DNA from: Chrysopilus asiliformis
Lineage: Eukaryota; Arthropoda; Insecta; Diptera; Rhagionidae
Assembly (NCBI GenBank): GCA_964034945.1
Contig: OZ035960.1
Location: 65,502,470 to 65,566,469 of the forward strand
Length of the DNA stretch: 64,000 bases
Direction of reading: 5' to 3'
How positions within the stretch are numbered: the stretch's first letter is position 1; each line of letters begins with the position of its first letter. A program made the translations under genes and the position numbers. Below the pieces are notes generated by a model. That model did no database searches. It saw only the letters and a list, made by a program, of their open reading frames with translations, and had not been told where the DNA came from. Below are positions 21,999 to 32,858 of the stretch, piece after piece.

Positions 21999-23552
21999 TT
22001 TGGCGCAGCCGGTAAAGGGGCTGCCGACATTCAGTGCAGCCGGCCCAAAAAAGGCCAAAAAGTGAGTGAAAAGTGTTAAATTGAACAACTTGTAACCAAG
22101 GAAGAACAGCAAGGGAGAACACAAAAAAAAAAGGGGTAAGTACAAACAAAATTTTACTTAAATATTTTCAAACAAAGAGGGACGATTAAAGTCTTCATTG
22201 AAGTCCACAAAAAAGAAGTTAATCGATTTTAGTTGAAAATCGATTTTAGTTGAATTTTGTTTTTAATGTAAGATTAACATTAAAAAACAAAATTCAATCA
22301 TTTTATGATTGAAGACTGAAAAGGGATTGGTGGTAGGAAAAATAAATACAAAATTTAATTCGCAATACCACGAACGACAAGATATGCCTTTTCAAATATC
22401 TGGTGTAAATTTTTTTTTTCCTCTTCCTGCATCTGCAAATTGCAACTCACGAAATCCTATTTAATCTACATAAAAAAAAAAAATGCTTTTAAAAAAAAAA
22501 TAATTACATACAATATAATACCATATATTTACATGAATTCTTGAAGAATCTGATTACTTCATTTGGTTCGAAAGTTTTTCTTAATTCATCCTTCGCAATT
22601 CCTTCATTTTTTATGAAATTTACTAACAAATAATTAAAACCGAAGAACTTGGAAACATAAATGACAATTACAAAAAGTTTGCGTCACATATTGTTTTTTT
22701 TTAAATTAAACAAATTTTTCATTCGATGACGGGTGGACACGAAATCGACGGAAATATCGATAAAGTGAAAGCGAAGGGGAACAACACACAAATAGTAAAA
22801 CTATTAACATGATATAACTTGGGATTCTATACCGTACACGGCAAAAAATCCTTGAGTACTTTTCAATCCATTAATTCCATTAGACAAATTTCAATACAGT
22901 TTGGATTAGAATTTAATAAATGCGAATTATTACAAATATTCCAATACTTTTTTTTATCAGATTACAAATTTCTTGTATTATATTTTGCCGTTTAAATTTT
23001 TTTATATTAAATTTCAATCTTAAAAGGAGTAAAACCAACACAATTTGCTTAATATCTTTTTTATATATAACCGCTATAAAATTATTATTATTCTCCACAT
23101 TTACTGCAAATTCTTAACTACTCACCATTATGGCCAAAAAAGTTGCCTAAACCTCATATACTAAACAAACTTTGTTTAAACTTTAATGAAAACCATATAC
23201 TAAGGTGTGCTACCACCACAAACCTCTGCCTGAACCAGAAAAAATATATAAAAATGAAGTGATTTAAAAAAAAAAAAAAAAAATACTTCCTCCTAACCCT
23301 TTTTATCGAAACAAACAATCAGATGGGCGGAACTCCTCGGTCTGTAGTTTTGTGGACAAACAGTCTTGAGCGTCCTGTGATCGCCATATTCAAACGGAAA
23401 AATCCAGAATTTTAAATAGAAAAACAGTCGAAACTTAAAAAAAAAAAAAATGGAATCTATCGCACTCGCGTGTGCTGGGCTGAAGGCCACAAAACAACTT
23501 TAACCATCTCCCCGTGGAAAAACCAAACAAACCTCACATAGAGTCAGGATAG
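21999..23552 (+). other. Long untranslated leader with a strong splice donor
   Basis: About 1.55 kb of AT-rich leader precedes gag. GGG/GTAAGTAC at 22133-22142 is a near-consensus 5' splice site and is the best donor for a spliced env mRNA. A 40-base segment at about 23478-23516 (GTGCTGG...GGCCACAAAAC...CATCTCC) recurs upstream of env at 31648-31682. Confidence 0.55.
22001..22018 (+). promoter_or_regulatory. Primer-binding site
   Basis: TGGCGCAGCCGGTAAAGG lies two bases after the 5' LTR. Reverse transcription of LTR elements is primed by a tRNA 3' end paired at this position; TGG is the complement of the universal CCA. I did not identify the tRNA. Confidence 0.7.
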
Positions 23553-25505
23553 ATGCCACACCGAGGCAACGTCCTAACCAAGGAAGAACTGGAAGAGTAC
23601 AAGACTCTAAAACACCAGCTGGAAGTAAAACAACAGGAGATCGAGAAACAAAAACAAATATCGGAAGTAAACAAGATCAAGTTGAAAAACGTCGAGGAAG
23701 TCCTGATTACGGAATTAAGGACACGACTACCCGAAGAAGAATTTAAGTCGCTAGAAGCGGAATCCAAAAACGAAAGGTTAGATATCGATGAATACATCGA
23801 GTCGCTATTAGACAAAATATTAGGCGCTTTAGCAACAGAAGAAGAAAAACTTAAAAACGAGATAAAAGACAGCAAATATCAAACTAAACATTTACTGGGA
23901 GAAATCAAGCTATTAAAACTTCAATTAGAAGAGGCAGAAAATAACACAAGGCCCGAAGAAGAGGAAAAGGAATACAATTTAAAAACATCAACAGACAATA
24001 AAGTTGACGATCAAAAGAAAATAATAGAGATACTACGACAAAAACTTACCCAGGCAGCAGTAAAATTGGAAAGTATCGAAAAGGAAAGATCGGAAGCTGA
24101 ATCTAAAGAACGAGACACGTCTCAGAAGCTAAAAACTTACACGGAAAGTCTAGAGAAAATAAAGGTAGACAACTCCCTACTCAAGACGCAACTTGAACAA
24201 CTAGGAGATACGTCCCAGCATAATCAAAACCAAAATAAAAAAAAAATGGCTACCCCAGAAGATACCTATGGAAAAATAATGGATATGTGCAGTAAATGCA
24301 TACCACATTTTTCCGGACAAAGGTCGCCAAAACTGGCAAAAGAGGTTTATCGGTTCCTAGAAATCAGTAAGGAGTTCTACGAAAGAATGAGTCAAGGAGA
24401 AAAGCCAATCTTCATATCTTGCCTTAAATATCGGTTATCGGATGATGCCTACTACCTTGTAAGCTCGGCGCATCCAAATACTTTTGAGGAGCTACAAGAT
24501 CTACTAAGAAAAGCATATATAATAAAACGGTCATTTGATGAAGCCAGAATAGAAATGACGGGAATCAAACAAAGACCGGGGGAGAGCCTAGCGGAATTTT
24601 CGGAAAGACTCACACTACTGTTCGACGAAATTAAATACGTTGTTAAAACGGAATACCCCAATGGATATGAAGCACTTCTAAAAGAAACAGAGAAGGAGGC
24701 CGTAGCTGCATTTAAAAGAGGAGTATCCTCAAACCACGTACGCAACTTACTAATAGGGAACAAAGCTCAGAGCCTGGAACAAATTAAGGAAGAGGCCAGT
24801 TTTGTGGAGCAAGAAGTAAGAAGAATAAATGCTGGAAGGGAAAACCCACCGCAACCATATCGCGAATACAGCAACGAGAACAACCCACGGGATAATGGAC
24901 CATATCGCGAATACAGCAACGAGAACAACCCACGGGATAATGGACCATATCGCGAGTACGGCAACGAGAACAACCCACGGGGTAACGGACCCCCGCGCGG
25001 ATACGGTAACGAGAATAACCCACGGGGCAACGGACCCCCTCGCGGATACGGTAACGGGAACAACCAGCGAAATAATGGAACTTACTGGGAAAACCCAAAT
25101 TATAATGAAAGAACCCCAAATTCAAGCCAACAACCCAACAGGCCGCCCGGTAGAGCCAACCCTGGTCCAAGACCCACCCCTACGATAATAACCTGCAATT
25201 TTTGCAAAAGGAGAGGGCACATCGAAAGGGATTGTTGGTCGAAAAGGAACCAAACCTTTTGTACGCGCTGCCAGAACTATGGACACGAAACCTCTAATTG
25301 TGGGGTACCGGGACAAGCCGTCCGAATAGTCGAAAATCGTTCAACGGAAGTTACCCGAATCCTATACTGCCAGTACTGCAAGACCACAGACCATTATACC
25401 GAGATATGCGTCCGAAAATACTTGAATGACAATCAGCAGGAGGGAAACGAATCCCAGCAGCCCGCGAGCACGGCGGCAGCTGCTCCTACCAACCCTCGGA
25501 ACTAG
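23553..25505 (+). CDS. gag: gag: capsid/nucleocapsid polyprotein
   Basis: This 650-residue polyprotein would form the particle and package RNA. Residues about 5-225 are a charged coiled coil rich in E, K, L and Q (matrix-like). Residues about 235-430 look like the capsid domain, with LAEFSERLTLLFDEI. Residues about 430-510 contain five imperfect repeats of the type YREYSNENNPRDNGP. The nucleocapsid has three zinc knuckles: CNFCKRRGHIERDC (about 548), CTRCQNYGHETSNC (about 570) and CQYCKTTDHYTEIC (about 606). The last 25 codons overlap the pol frame. The start is the first ATG of the frame, preceded by an A-rich leader. The frame is intact. Confidence 0.9.
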   Translation: MPHRGNVLTKEELEEYKTLKHQLEVKQQEIEKQKQISEVNKIKLKNVEEVLITELRTRLPEEEFKSLEAESKNERLDIDEYIESLLDKILGALATEEEKLKNEIKDSKYQTKHLLGEIKLLKLQLEEAENNTRPEEEEKEYNLKTSTDNKVDDQKKIIEILRQKLTQAAVKLESIEKERSEAESKERDTSQKLKTYTESLEKIKVDNSLLKTQLEQLGDTSQHNQNQNKKKMATPEDTYGKIMDMCSKCIPHFSGQRSPKLAKEVYRFLEISKEFYERMSQGEKPIFISCLKYRLSDDAYYLVSSAHPNTFEELQDLLRKAYIIKRSFDEARIEMTGIKQRPGESLAEFSERLTLLFDEIKYVVKTEYPNGYEALLKETEKEAVAAFKRGVSSNHVRNLLIGNKAQSLEQIKEEASFVEQEVRRINAGRENPPQPYREYSNENNPRDNGPYREYSNENNPRDNGPYREYGNENNPRGNGPPRGYGNENNPRGNGPPRGYGNGNNQRNNGTYWENPNYNERTPNSSQQPNRPPGRANPGPRPTPTIITCNFCKRRGHIERDCWSKRNQTFCTRCQNYGHETSNCGVPGQAVRIVENRSTEVTRILYCQYCKTTDHYTEICVRKYLNDNQQEGNESQQPASTAAAAPTNPRN

Positions 25506-28222
25506 AGAACAAGTGCAACAACCCGTTTGAAAGATTTACTCAAGGAGGTCTGGATAACGATCGAAAGAATGACGAAATCAACCTATCTGATAACTTTATG
25601 ATTGACCTAGATTTAGATATAGGTAAACGACCAGGATCATTTTTAATCGATACTGGCTCCCAATGTAACATTATTAAACTGAGTAAAATTAAAGAAATTA
25701 CCCCCATTTGTAGTAGGGAACAAATTATTATTGGAGGTATTTTCGGGTCCCGAGGAAAATCCATGGGGACATGCCAGGCAAGGTTTCGAATAAATCAGGA
25801 AGAATACGAATGCAGCTTTCAAGTCGTTCACGACACAGACTCTATTCCCTCAGATGGTATCTTAGGAGCAACTTTCCTAGAGAATAAAACCGTCATAGAC
25901 TGTGTCCGGCAGAAAATTTCAATCAAAAAAAACAGATACCCTACTGAAATTTTTCAACACATAAACAGACAGAACCTAAACAGCCAGGTAGAAACCCCTC
26001 CAAACATACTTCAGGATTATATACAACGTGACAGAACAAGACCAGTTAGCAATGAAGAGGAGCATAGGACAGGGAAGCAAATAAACGAACAATCGCAACG
26101 GAAGTTATTATCGCTAAGCGCAGCATTAGCACGAGCAAAAGATACCTTGGAAACCATCAAGGCAAGAAAGGAAGAGTTGAAAAGGAACATCGAAGACGAG
26201 AAACTAAGTCAAATCGCAAAAACATTGTCAGTCGGAACGACCAATATAGAAAAACAAATAGAAAGATGTACATATAATAAAGAAAAAATAAATGATAATA
26301 AGAATACGAATAATGAACAAAAAAATGAAATAAAAGAAGAAATAAGTAAAGTAATAAAAGCGGAATCCGAACTGGAATGTGCAATAAGCTTAGAATGCGT
26401 CATATCAACTGGTGAATATGCCGGCGGGAACCATGATAATAACTCCACCCGAGAAAGGGTGATAGACACTAAAGCCATCCTGCTGAGTAACCATCGAACA
26501 AACACCAATCAGCAAGTAGGGACACTAATGAAAATGCGAAGTACAGAATTGGTACCTGTAAGATTTTGGTCCCCCAATCTGTATACTAACAGCCACGAAG
26601 GGAAAAGTGGGGAAGCTATCCAACCCCGTATGGGGATTACTCAACAACACTATGCAAATCCGACTGTCAACCTCTACCCCTCGGACTGGAGGGGCGGTAC
26701 ACCCAAGAACCAACAACCACTTCCTGCAGATGTTGTCAGTGAACAACAGGCAAAAGGAGGATCAATCCAACGATATACAGAAGCTGTTCTAGGCACCTCA
26801 AAGGGCCCGGTATGTAGGTGCCCACCACACTGCACTGGGGCAATACCCAAAAACTCATGGCACTGTAGGGTTAACAACCTGAACCCCAAACGTGGAATTA
26901 CCCAAAACACTCATAAAAAGACAAGCCAAAACTATTTGGAAAACAACACAAATAAAAACTTACCAACCATAGAACCGAGAACTGAAAAGATTATTCCGAT
27001 AGTAGTTAACTTCCAAGAAGATATGTTGTGCTTTAAAAAGGAGTTACTCCCAGGGGTATTCGCAAGTAATGCTTTAGTGAAACCTTGTGAAGGGCAAGTC
27101 CTAATAGCAATAATTAACACTACGATGACCCAAGTCACTCTACCAAGCTTGGACCTACAATTCGAACCATTAACAAAATACAAAATACATAAAATAAATA
27201 CTGAATGTAACGTTCCTCACTATCAGGTGGAACGCCTAAAAGTAATGACCGAACTTCTGTCTCTGGACGAGGGACTGAACGAAGAGGAAAAAACATCCTT
27301 AACGCAAATATGCGGAGAATATAATGACATATTCTACCTCCCTGGCGACAAGCTATCCTATACAAGAGTTAAAACATTCAACCTCCCACTGAAAGATAAC
27401 ACGGGACCTATAAATAAGAAACAATATAGATTGCCCATGGCCCATTCGGAAGAATGCAAAAAGCAAATAAAGAACCTATTAGCCGAGGATATAATTGAAC
27501 CTAGTTTCAGCCCCTTCAACTTTCCGGTTATTCTAGTGCCAAAAAAAGGTACCGACAAAGACGGGAAAAAGAAACTAAGGCTATGTGTCGACTTCAGAGA
27601 ATTTAACAAGGTCTGTATCCCCTTCGTATACCCGTTACCCAGAATTGAGGATATACTAGACCAACTTGGTCATTCCAGGTATTTTACCACACTAGATCTG
27701 GCTAGCGGGTACCACCAGGTACTAATAGACCCTGTCGACAGGGAAAAAACAGCTTTTAGCGTAAATTTTGGTCATTACCACTACAAGCGCCTCCCGTTCG
27801 GATTAAAAACGGCCCCAGCCTTTTTCCAATCACTACTTAACGGTATCCTAACAGGGCTACAAGGGATACATTGCTTTGTGTATCTGGACGATGTAGTAAT
27901 ATTCGCTAAAAGTCTGAACGAACACAACACGAAACTGAGGGAAGTGTTCCAGCGGTTCCGAGAATCGGAATTAAAACTCCAACCTACAAAGTGCCAATTT
28001 TTGAAAAAAGAAATCGGGTATCTCGGACACATCTGCTCCGAAACCGGAGTGAAGCCAGACCCAAGATTGGTAGCGTCCGTTCAAAATTTCCCCCGACCAA
28101 GGTCCATAAAACAAGTACAATCATTTCTTGGCCTCGCGAATTATTACAGGAAATTCATACCTAACTTTTCCAAAATGGCCCAACCAATCAATAAATTGAT
28201 AAGGAATTGGTACCCTTCCTAA
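25430..28222 (+). pseudogene. pol: pol, first part: protease and reverse transcriptase (frame broken at the end)
   Basis: The frame is open from 25430; its first Met is at 25598, but expression as a Gag-Pol frameshift product is more likely. An aspartic protease shows LIDTGS (17 codons after that Met) and DGILGATFL. A linker of about 400 residues follows, with a coiled-coil-like KARKEELKRNIEDEK and a conserved-looking KKELLPGVF segment also present in the gypsy relic at 58236-58811. The reverse transcriptase shows LCVDFREFN (about residue 660), TTLDLASGYHQV, LPFGLKTAPAFFQ and YLDD (about 761). The frame stops at 28222, just before the RNase H domain, where the next frame continues, so the open frame is interrupted by an indel. 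Confidence 0.85.
25442..25484 (+). promoter_or_regulatory. Probable -1 ribosomal frameshift signal between gag and pol
   Basis: The heptamer GGGAAAC (25442-25448) is read in the gag frame as G GGA AAC, the canonical X XXY YYZ form. The pol frame (-1) opens at 25430 after a TGA and runs past the gag stop. Seven bases downstream AGCAGC (25456-25461) can pair with GCTGCT (25479-25484) around a GC-rich loop, the right distance for a stimulatory stem. The same heptamer is used by known retroviral gag-pro sites. The layout is seen directly; activity is inferred. Confidence 0.7.
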
Positions 28223-28247
28223 TGAATGTGAGCAAGCTTTCATCGAT

Positions 28248-29795
28248 TTGAAAATATCACTAACATCACCCCCCGTACTCACGTACCCGGATTGGGATAA
28301 AAAATTTACCCTAATAACAGACGCTAGTGGCGATTCCTTGGGTGCGGTACTGGAACAAGAAGGGCAACCCATAAGCTATGCCAGTAGGGTGCTCAATGCC
28401 GCAGAAAGAAATTACTCCACTATAGACCGGGAAATGTTAGCGATCGTTTGGGCCACCAAAAACTTTAAATGCTACTTACTGGGCCACCACTTCAAAATAA
28501 TAACAGACCATCAACCTCTGAGAGGGGTTTTTAAGGTCAAAGACGCTACATCCAGGATGGTAAAATTTCATCATAAATTATCGGAATTTGATTTCGAAAT
28601 TGAGTATAAGGCAGGAAAGGATAACCAAAATGCCGACTGTCTTTCGAGGATCCCATTGCTAATAGACAACCCCACACTCAGTTGCCTGGTGCTCACTCGA
28701 GCACAAGCAAATAGGGAAATTAACCAACCGTCGGCGAGGTTACCAACGCACAAAAAAGCACCAGATAAAACAAAAACTTTACTCCCTTTAAAAGTAAGAC
28801 GCTTACCAACAGAAACAAAGCAGGATACCGAAAAGAAGGACCCACATCAAATCTTAACAAAATCCGATATCCGACACGTACTGAAGGACTACCACGACTC
28901 CCGGTTCGGGGGACACTTCGGTAAACATAAAACCTATGCTAGAATTAAACGTAGTTTCAAATGGAAACGCATGAAGAAAGATATTGAGGAATTCGTCAGA
29001 AACTGTTCGACCTGCCAAACAAATAAACGCTCTCGTAGTATTAAAATGCCACTAGTCGTCACGGAAGTAGCGGAGAGACCCTTTGATAAAATTTATATCG
29101 ATATCGTGGGGCCACTACCCATGACGAGTCGGGGCAACAAATACATCTTATCCATGCTTGATGACCTGACCCGATACGTAGACTTTGCCGCCCTCCCAGA
29201 CCAGGAGGCGGGAACAGTAGCACAAGTATTGTTTGAACAGATCATTAGTAGATACTCACTACCAAAATCCATAGTTTCCGACCAAGGAACAAACTTTACT
29301 AGCCAACTGTTCAAAAACCTCTGCAAATTGCTGCACATTAATAAACTGCAAACCACCGCGTATCATCCCCAGGCAAATGCCGTGGAAAGACAGCACTCCA
29401 CGCTGGCAAACTACTTGTGGTGCGTAGTAGATGGAAACCCACAAGAGTGGGATGACTTTTTGAGAACGGCCGCGTTTGCATACAACAATACTGACCATGC
29501 AGGGACGAAACTCACCCCCATGGAAACCTTATTCGGCTTCGTAGCCGAAATACCAAACAGAATAAAGCAAAAACCTGAACCAGTGTATAATAGCGAGAAC
29601 TACTACTTACAACTTAAGTTCAAACTTCAAAAATCGTTTGAATTAGCGCGCCACAATTTATTGAAGGCCAAGGTAAGGTCTAAAAAATACTACGATAAAC
29701 GGGCAAACCCGGCAAGTTTCCATATTGGAGAGGAAGTACTTATCCAAAACGAAACACGGTTAGGCAAACTAGCACCCTTATATAAGGGCCCGTGA
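28248..29795 (+). pseudogene. pol: pol, second part: RNase H and integrase (separated by frame breaks)
   Basis: The 515-codon frame continues pol in a different phase. RNase H occupies about residues 1-140 (TDASGDSLGAV, YSTIDREMLAI, TDHQPL). The integrase zinc-binding HHCC motif lies near 215-265 (GGHFGKHKTYARI, CSTCQ). The catalytic triad is D285, D345 and E380, an exact DD35E spacing, with HPQANAVER around the glutamate. The frame stops at 29793-29795 in LAPLYKGP. The characteristic integrase tail (KKPKRVHVNRLKK) continues in a third phase to a stop at 29888-29890. This copy therefore cannot make a full Pol without recoding, unless the indels are assembly errors. Confidence 0.85.
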
Positions 29796-29890
29796 AACTC
29801 GTTCTAGTACACTCCCCCGAAAATGTAACCATTTTAATGGGAAAAAAACCCAAAAGAGTGCATGTAAATCGACTAAAAAAGATTCAGTAG

Positions 29891-31749
29891 ATACCCAGTG
29901 GGGATTTACCGAATCGATTATGTATCTCTCATATAAAACAAATATATATATAATTTAGTAAAGGTGGAAAAACTTTTGCTCACTCCTCTATTCGAACCCG
30001 AGAAAGCTGGGCGGGAGTCCACTCGCAGACACATACGGCCACCGAAGGCATAACAATGCGATCAAAAACGTGAATGGTTTCTACCTCATGTCTCAAGGCA
30101 TTACCTTTACCCATTGTTTGGAATACTTTTATTTATCGCGACTCAATAAAATTCCCTTCGATTTTTCTAGGCACTTTCACGTCTGATAATAATCTTTACA
30201 GACGAGATTGCGATATTGTTTCAAGGAATTACTTTTTCCCATACAACACATTACGTTGGTAAGTGCGAAGAATCTCTTGAAACGCTCCAAGTACTCTTGA
30301 CTTTTTCGATATTATTATCTAATATTTCATAGTTTTTTATTTCCTTCTTTATCAATAGCACAGACTTGGGTATCGAGATCTTTCTGCTGGTACCTTCAAT
30401 TATGAAGGTCTCAGAAGCAGATTTTACTTGAATCTCAGAGGCAGAACTTTTCCGCTTGTACCACCTCCATCTTTCCGCTTGTTCACCTCAAAAGCAAAAC
30501 GAAAAACATTTTGAAAACGTTTGACAATTCGTTAGCGAAATTTTAACCAATGGTGGATACGGCCAAAGCCGTCAAGGGCAGAGACTTATGGTTGCTGTGC
30601 ACTTATTATATTCTCCTTATTTTTTTTTCCACTCAACAAGGTTACTAATACGATGGTTTGCATTGGACCCTCCAACTTTAAAATTCCCAACCGTCGATTT
30701 AGAGCTTGGTGTGCTGCCGATACGGCCGCTAGCATCGTTTGCACTAAACTCCAAGTACTCTAAACTAGCGTATTAATTTAACTAGTCGTGAACTCTCAAT
30801 TAGCTTATTAACGTTTAATAAACTAACCCAACTGAAATTATAATAACTACCCTAAACGCTGTGTCACTTACTTAGTCACTTATAGCCTTCGCTTGACTAT
30901 ACATTCGTTGGCCAGTTGTTATTACGGAAACTCATCGTCGTAATTATAATCAAGAATTTGTATGATCTCCTAATTACGATTTTTAAATTAGTTTTATGCC
31001 CTCCTAATTAAATTTTATATGGCCTTATGTAGACATCAAGTAAAGTATTTGTTCCTCACGAATCAGTACAAAATTTACGGGCTACTGATATTTAAATCCG
31101 CGCAAATACAAAGTTGTGGCAAAACCCTAGTAAAAGTATGCACTTCGGCATCATAGCTTGGGTGCAACAACAATGTTCCTGTTCAATACTGTGGTTCGCT
31201 CAGATGCATCCCATAAAAAAACGTTCCCATAAAAAAAAATTGCTAGAAAAACCATATGCGGTTTTTTGTCAACTGCACGGTTCAAGTGCTCTAAAACTAA
31301 ACAAAAAACGATTGATGTTTATTGAAATTTAAGACTAAACAAATGGACGCGTTTTCAGTTCTCTCCACTTTTGATGCGGTAGTTTTTTTTTGTTAGCCAT
31401 TCTGCTATCAGGTAAAAACCTACAACGCAGCCGGTTTAGGGCTAAATTTTGACTGTCTGTTAACTTCCCTTCGTTGATTTCACTCCAACGTCATGTTTGC
31501 ACATGTGAGTCCTTCGTTTTTTCCGGAAAGTACGCGGAAAGTACATATTTTTTAATGACACTAATAAATGTATATTTCTGCTGGGAATTCTACTTCCTTT
31601 GGTTAGGAAGCTGTGACATTCTTAAATATTAAGGAATTGTGCTGGAGGCCACAAAACGGCTTTGACCGTCTCCGTTAAAGATGGAGGTCTCAGAGGCATT
31701 CTTCCTTTTGAAACCTTTTGAATACAAACGGCTCGAAATTAATAACAGC
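29891..31749 (+). other. Pol-env spacer, 1.9 kb, unrecognised
   Basis: Errantiviruses normally have little sequence between pol and env. This AT-rich stretch holds only short frames (62 codons at 30074 and 30588, 72 at 31114) without recognisable motifs. GGTCTCAGA(A/G)GCA occurs at 30408 and again at 31687, hinting at an internal duplication, and 31648-31682 repeats part of the pre-gag leader. It may be an old insertion, but I found no terminal repeats. Confidence 0.4.
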
Positions 31750-31766
31750 TAATATTTCCTTTTAGA
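31750..31766 (+). promoter_or_regulatory. Candidate splice acceptor for env mRNA
   Basis: AATATTTCCTTTTAG lies about 18 bases upstream of the env-region ATG at 31783. Errantiviral env is expressed from a spliced mRNA, and the strong donor at 22136 is the natural partner. The motif match is direct; its use is inferred. Confidence 0.5.
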
Positions 31767-31782
31767 AAAAAAAGGCAATAAC

Positions 31783-32787
31783 ATGTGCACTAGCATCCTA
31801 GATTGCATAGGGATCTCATTCTCCTGGATCTCCGGCCCAATAAGATACCTGCTGTATACTGGAGCCACACTCGCATTGATATTTCTCTTCGCAGTCGGGT
31901 TAATCATCATAATCAAACTCAAAAACGTGCTCGGAGTGAGAAAAACGGTCACAGCAGGGCTAATGCTCACGAAGCCAATTAATGCAGAAATAATACTGTT
32001 TCAAGAGGTACATATGCCAGTATATCATGAATTAGAATATATAAAAATTCCCCTGTTCGACGCTAAAATACACGACATATTAACACACGTACTCAGTATA
32101 GGTCCACTAATTAACGGGCATAACAACATACAAATTAATTTAATTCATGACTGCACCAACCCCTACCTGATGATACCAGATTCCGAAGCGGACTGTTATC
32201 CCATAAATAACCACCCTTCCCACCAATTGCTATTATGTAAACCTGAATACCAAGGGGGAGCTCCTTATCAAGGGAACCTCACCGAATCGGAGATATTCAA
32301 CATAAACCTTCTTCACCAAATGGTCATTTCATTAAACACCAGTCACGTTATCCAACCCTCAGTGACCAATACCCGACAAACGGTCCCCGGAGTCGAACCA
32401 CCAACAGTGGAATGGTTGTGTGAGAAACCCTCAGTTGAAATAACTTTCAACAACCGCCAAAAATTAATAACGGATGTAGACACTCTTCAAACATATGTGA
32501 TGTTCAATGAAATCGAATTTAGGGATAGCATGTCGGATTGCACGTCTGAGTCCTGCCAGGTTGGGTTCCGAGAGCTAGCCAAAGTATACATAACCAAATT
32601 TAACGAGTTTAAGAGAACTCGACCCTCCAGAGACACGTGCCATAAAATATCGATTCTCTCAATATCTCCAGGTATTCTGAGTGAATCCTGTGATATAGAC
32701 CTACAACCTATCCTAAACAAGATAAACAACGTAATCACCGAACTTAAGTCCGGAAGGACGAACAAGAAACGAAGTTCAAAATTATAG
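31783..32787 (+). CDS. env: env region, first ORF (surface-subunit-like part)
   Basis: This 334-codon frame lies where errantiviruses carry env. A strongly hydrophobic segment at about residues 25-46 could be a signal-anchor. The rest is soluble-looking, with several cysteines and N-glycosylation sequons such as NLTE and NTSH. Near the C-terminus is a dibasic RTNKKR that resembles a furin-type cleavage site, as found between the surface and transmembrane parts of insect retroviral envelopes. The frame then ends, and the next ORF, in a different phase, overlaps it (its frame opens at 32748). Assignment is by position and architecture, not by sequence recognition. Confidence 0.6.
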   Translation: MCTSILDCIGISFSWISGPIRYLLYTGATLALIFLFAVGLIIIIKLKNVLGVRKTVTAGLMLTKPINAEIILFQEVHMPVYHELEYIKIPLFDAKIHDILTHVLSIGPLINGHNNIQINLIHDCTNPYLMIPDSEADCYPINNHPSHQLLLCKPEYQGGAPYQGNLTESEIFNINLLHQMVISLNTSHVIQPSVTNTRQTVPGVEPPTVEWLCEKPSVEITFNNRQKLITDVDTLQTYVMFNEIEFRDSMSDCTSESCQVGFRELAKVYITKFNEFKRTRPSRDTCHKISILSISPGILSESCDIDLQPILNKINNVITELKSGRTNKKRSSKL

Positions 32788-32858
32788 GCAATACTCTGGA
32801 CACCCTGTATAACTTCACGTTAATACAGAGCGAAAAATTCAACGCCATTTTAACTTAC

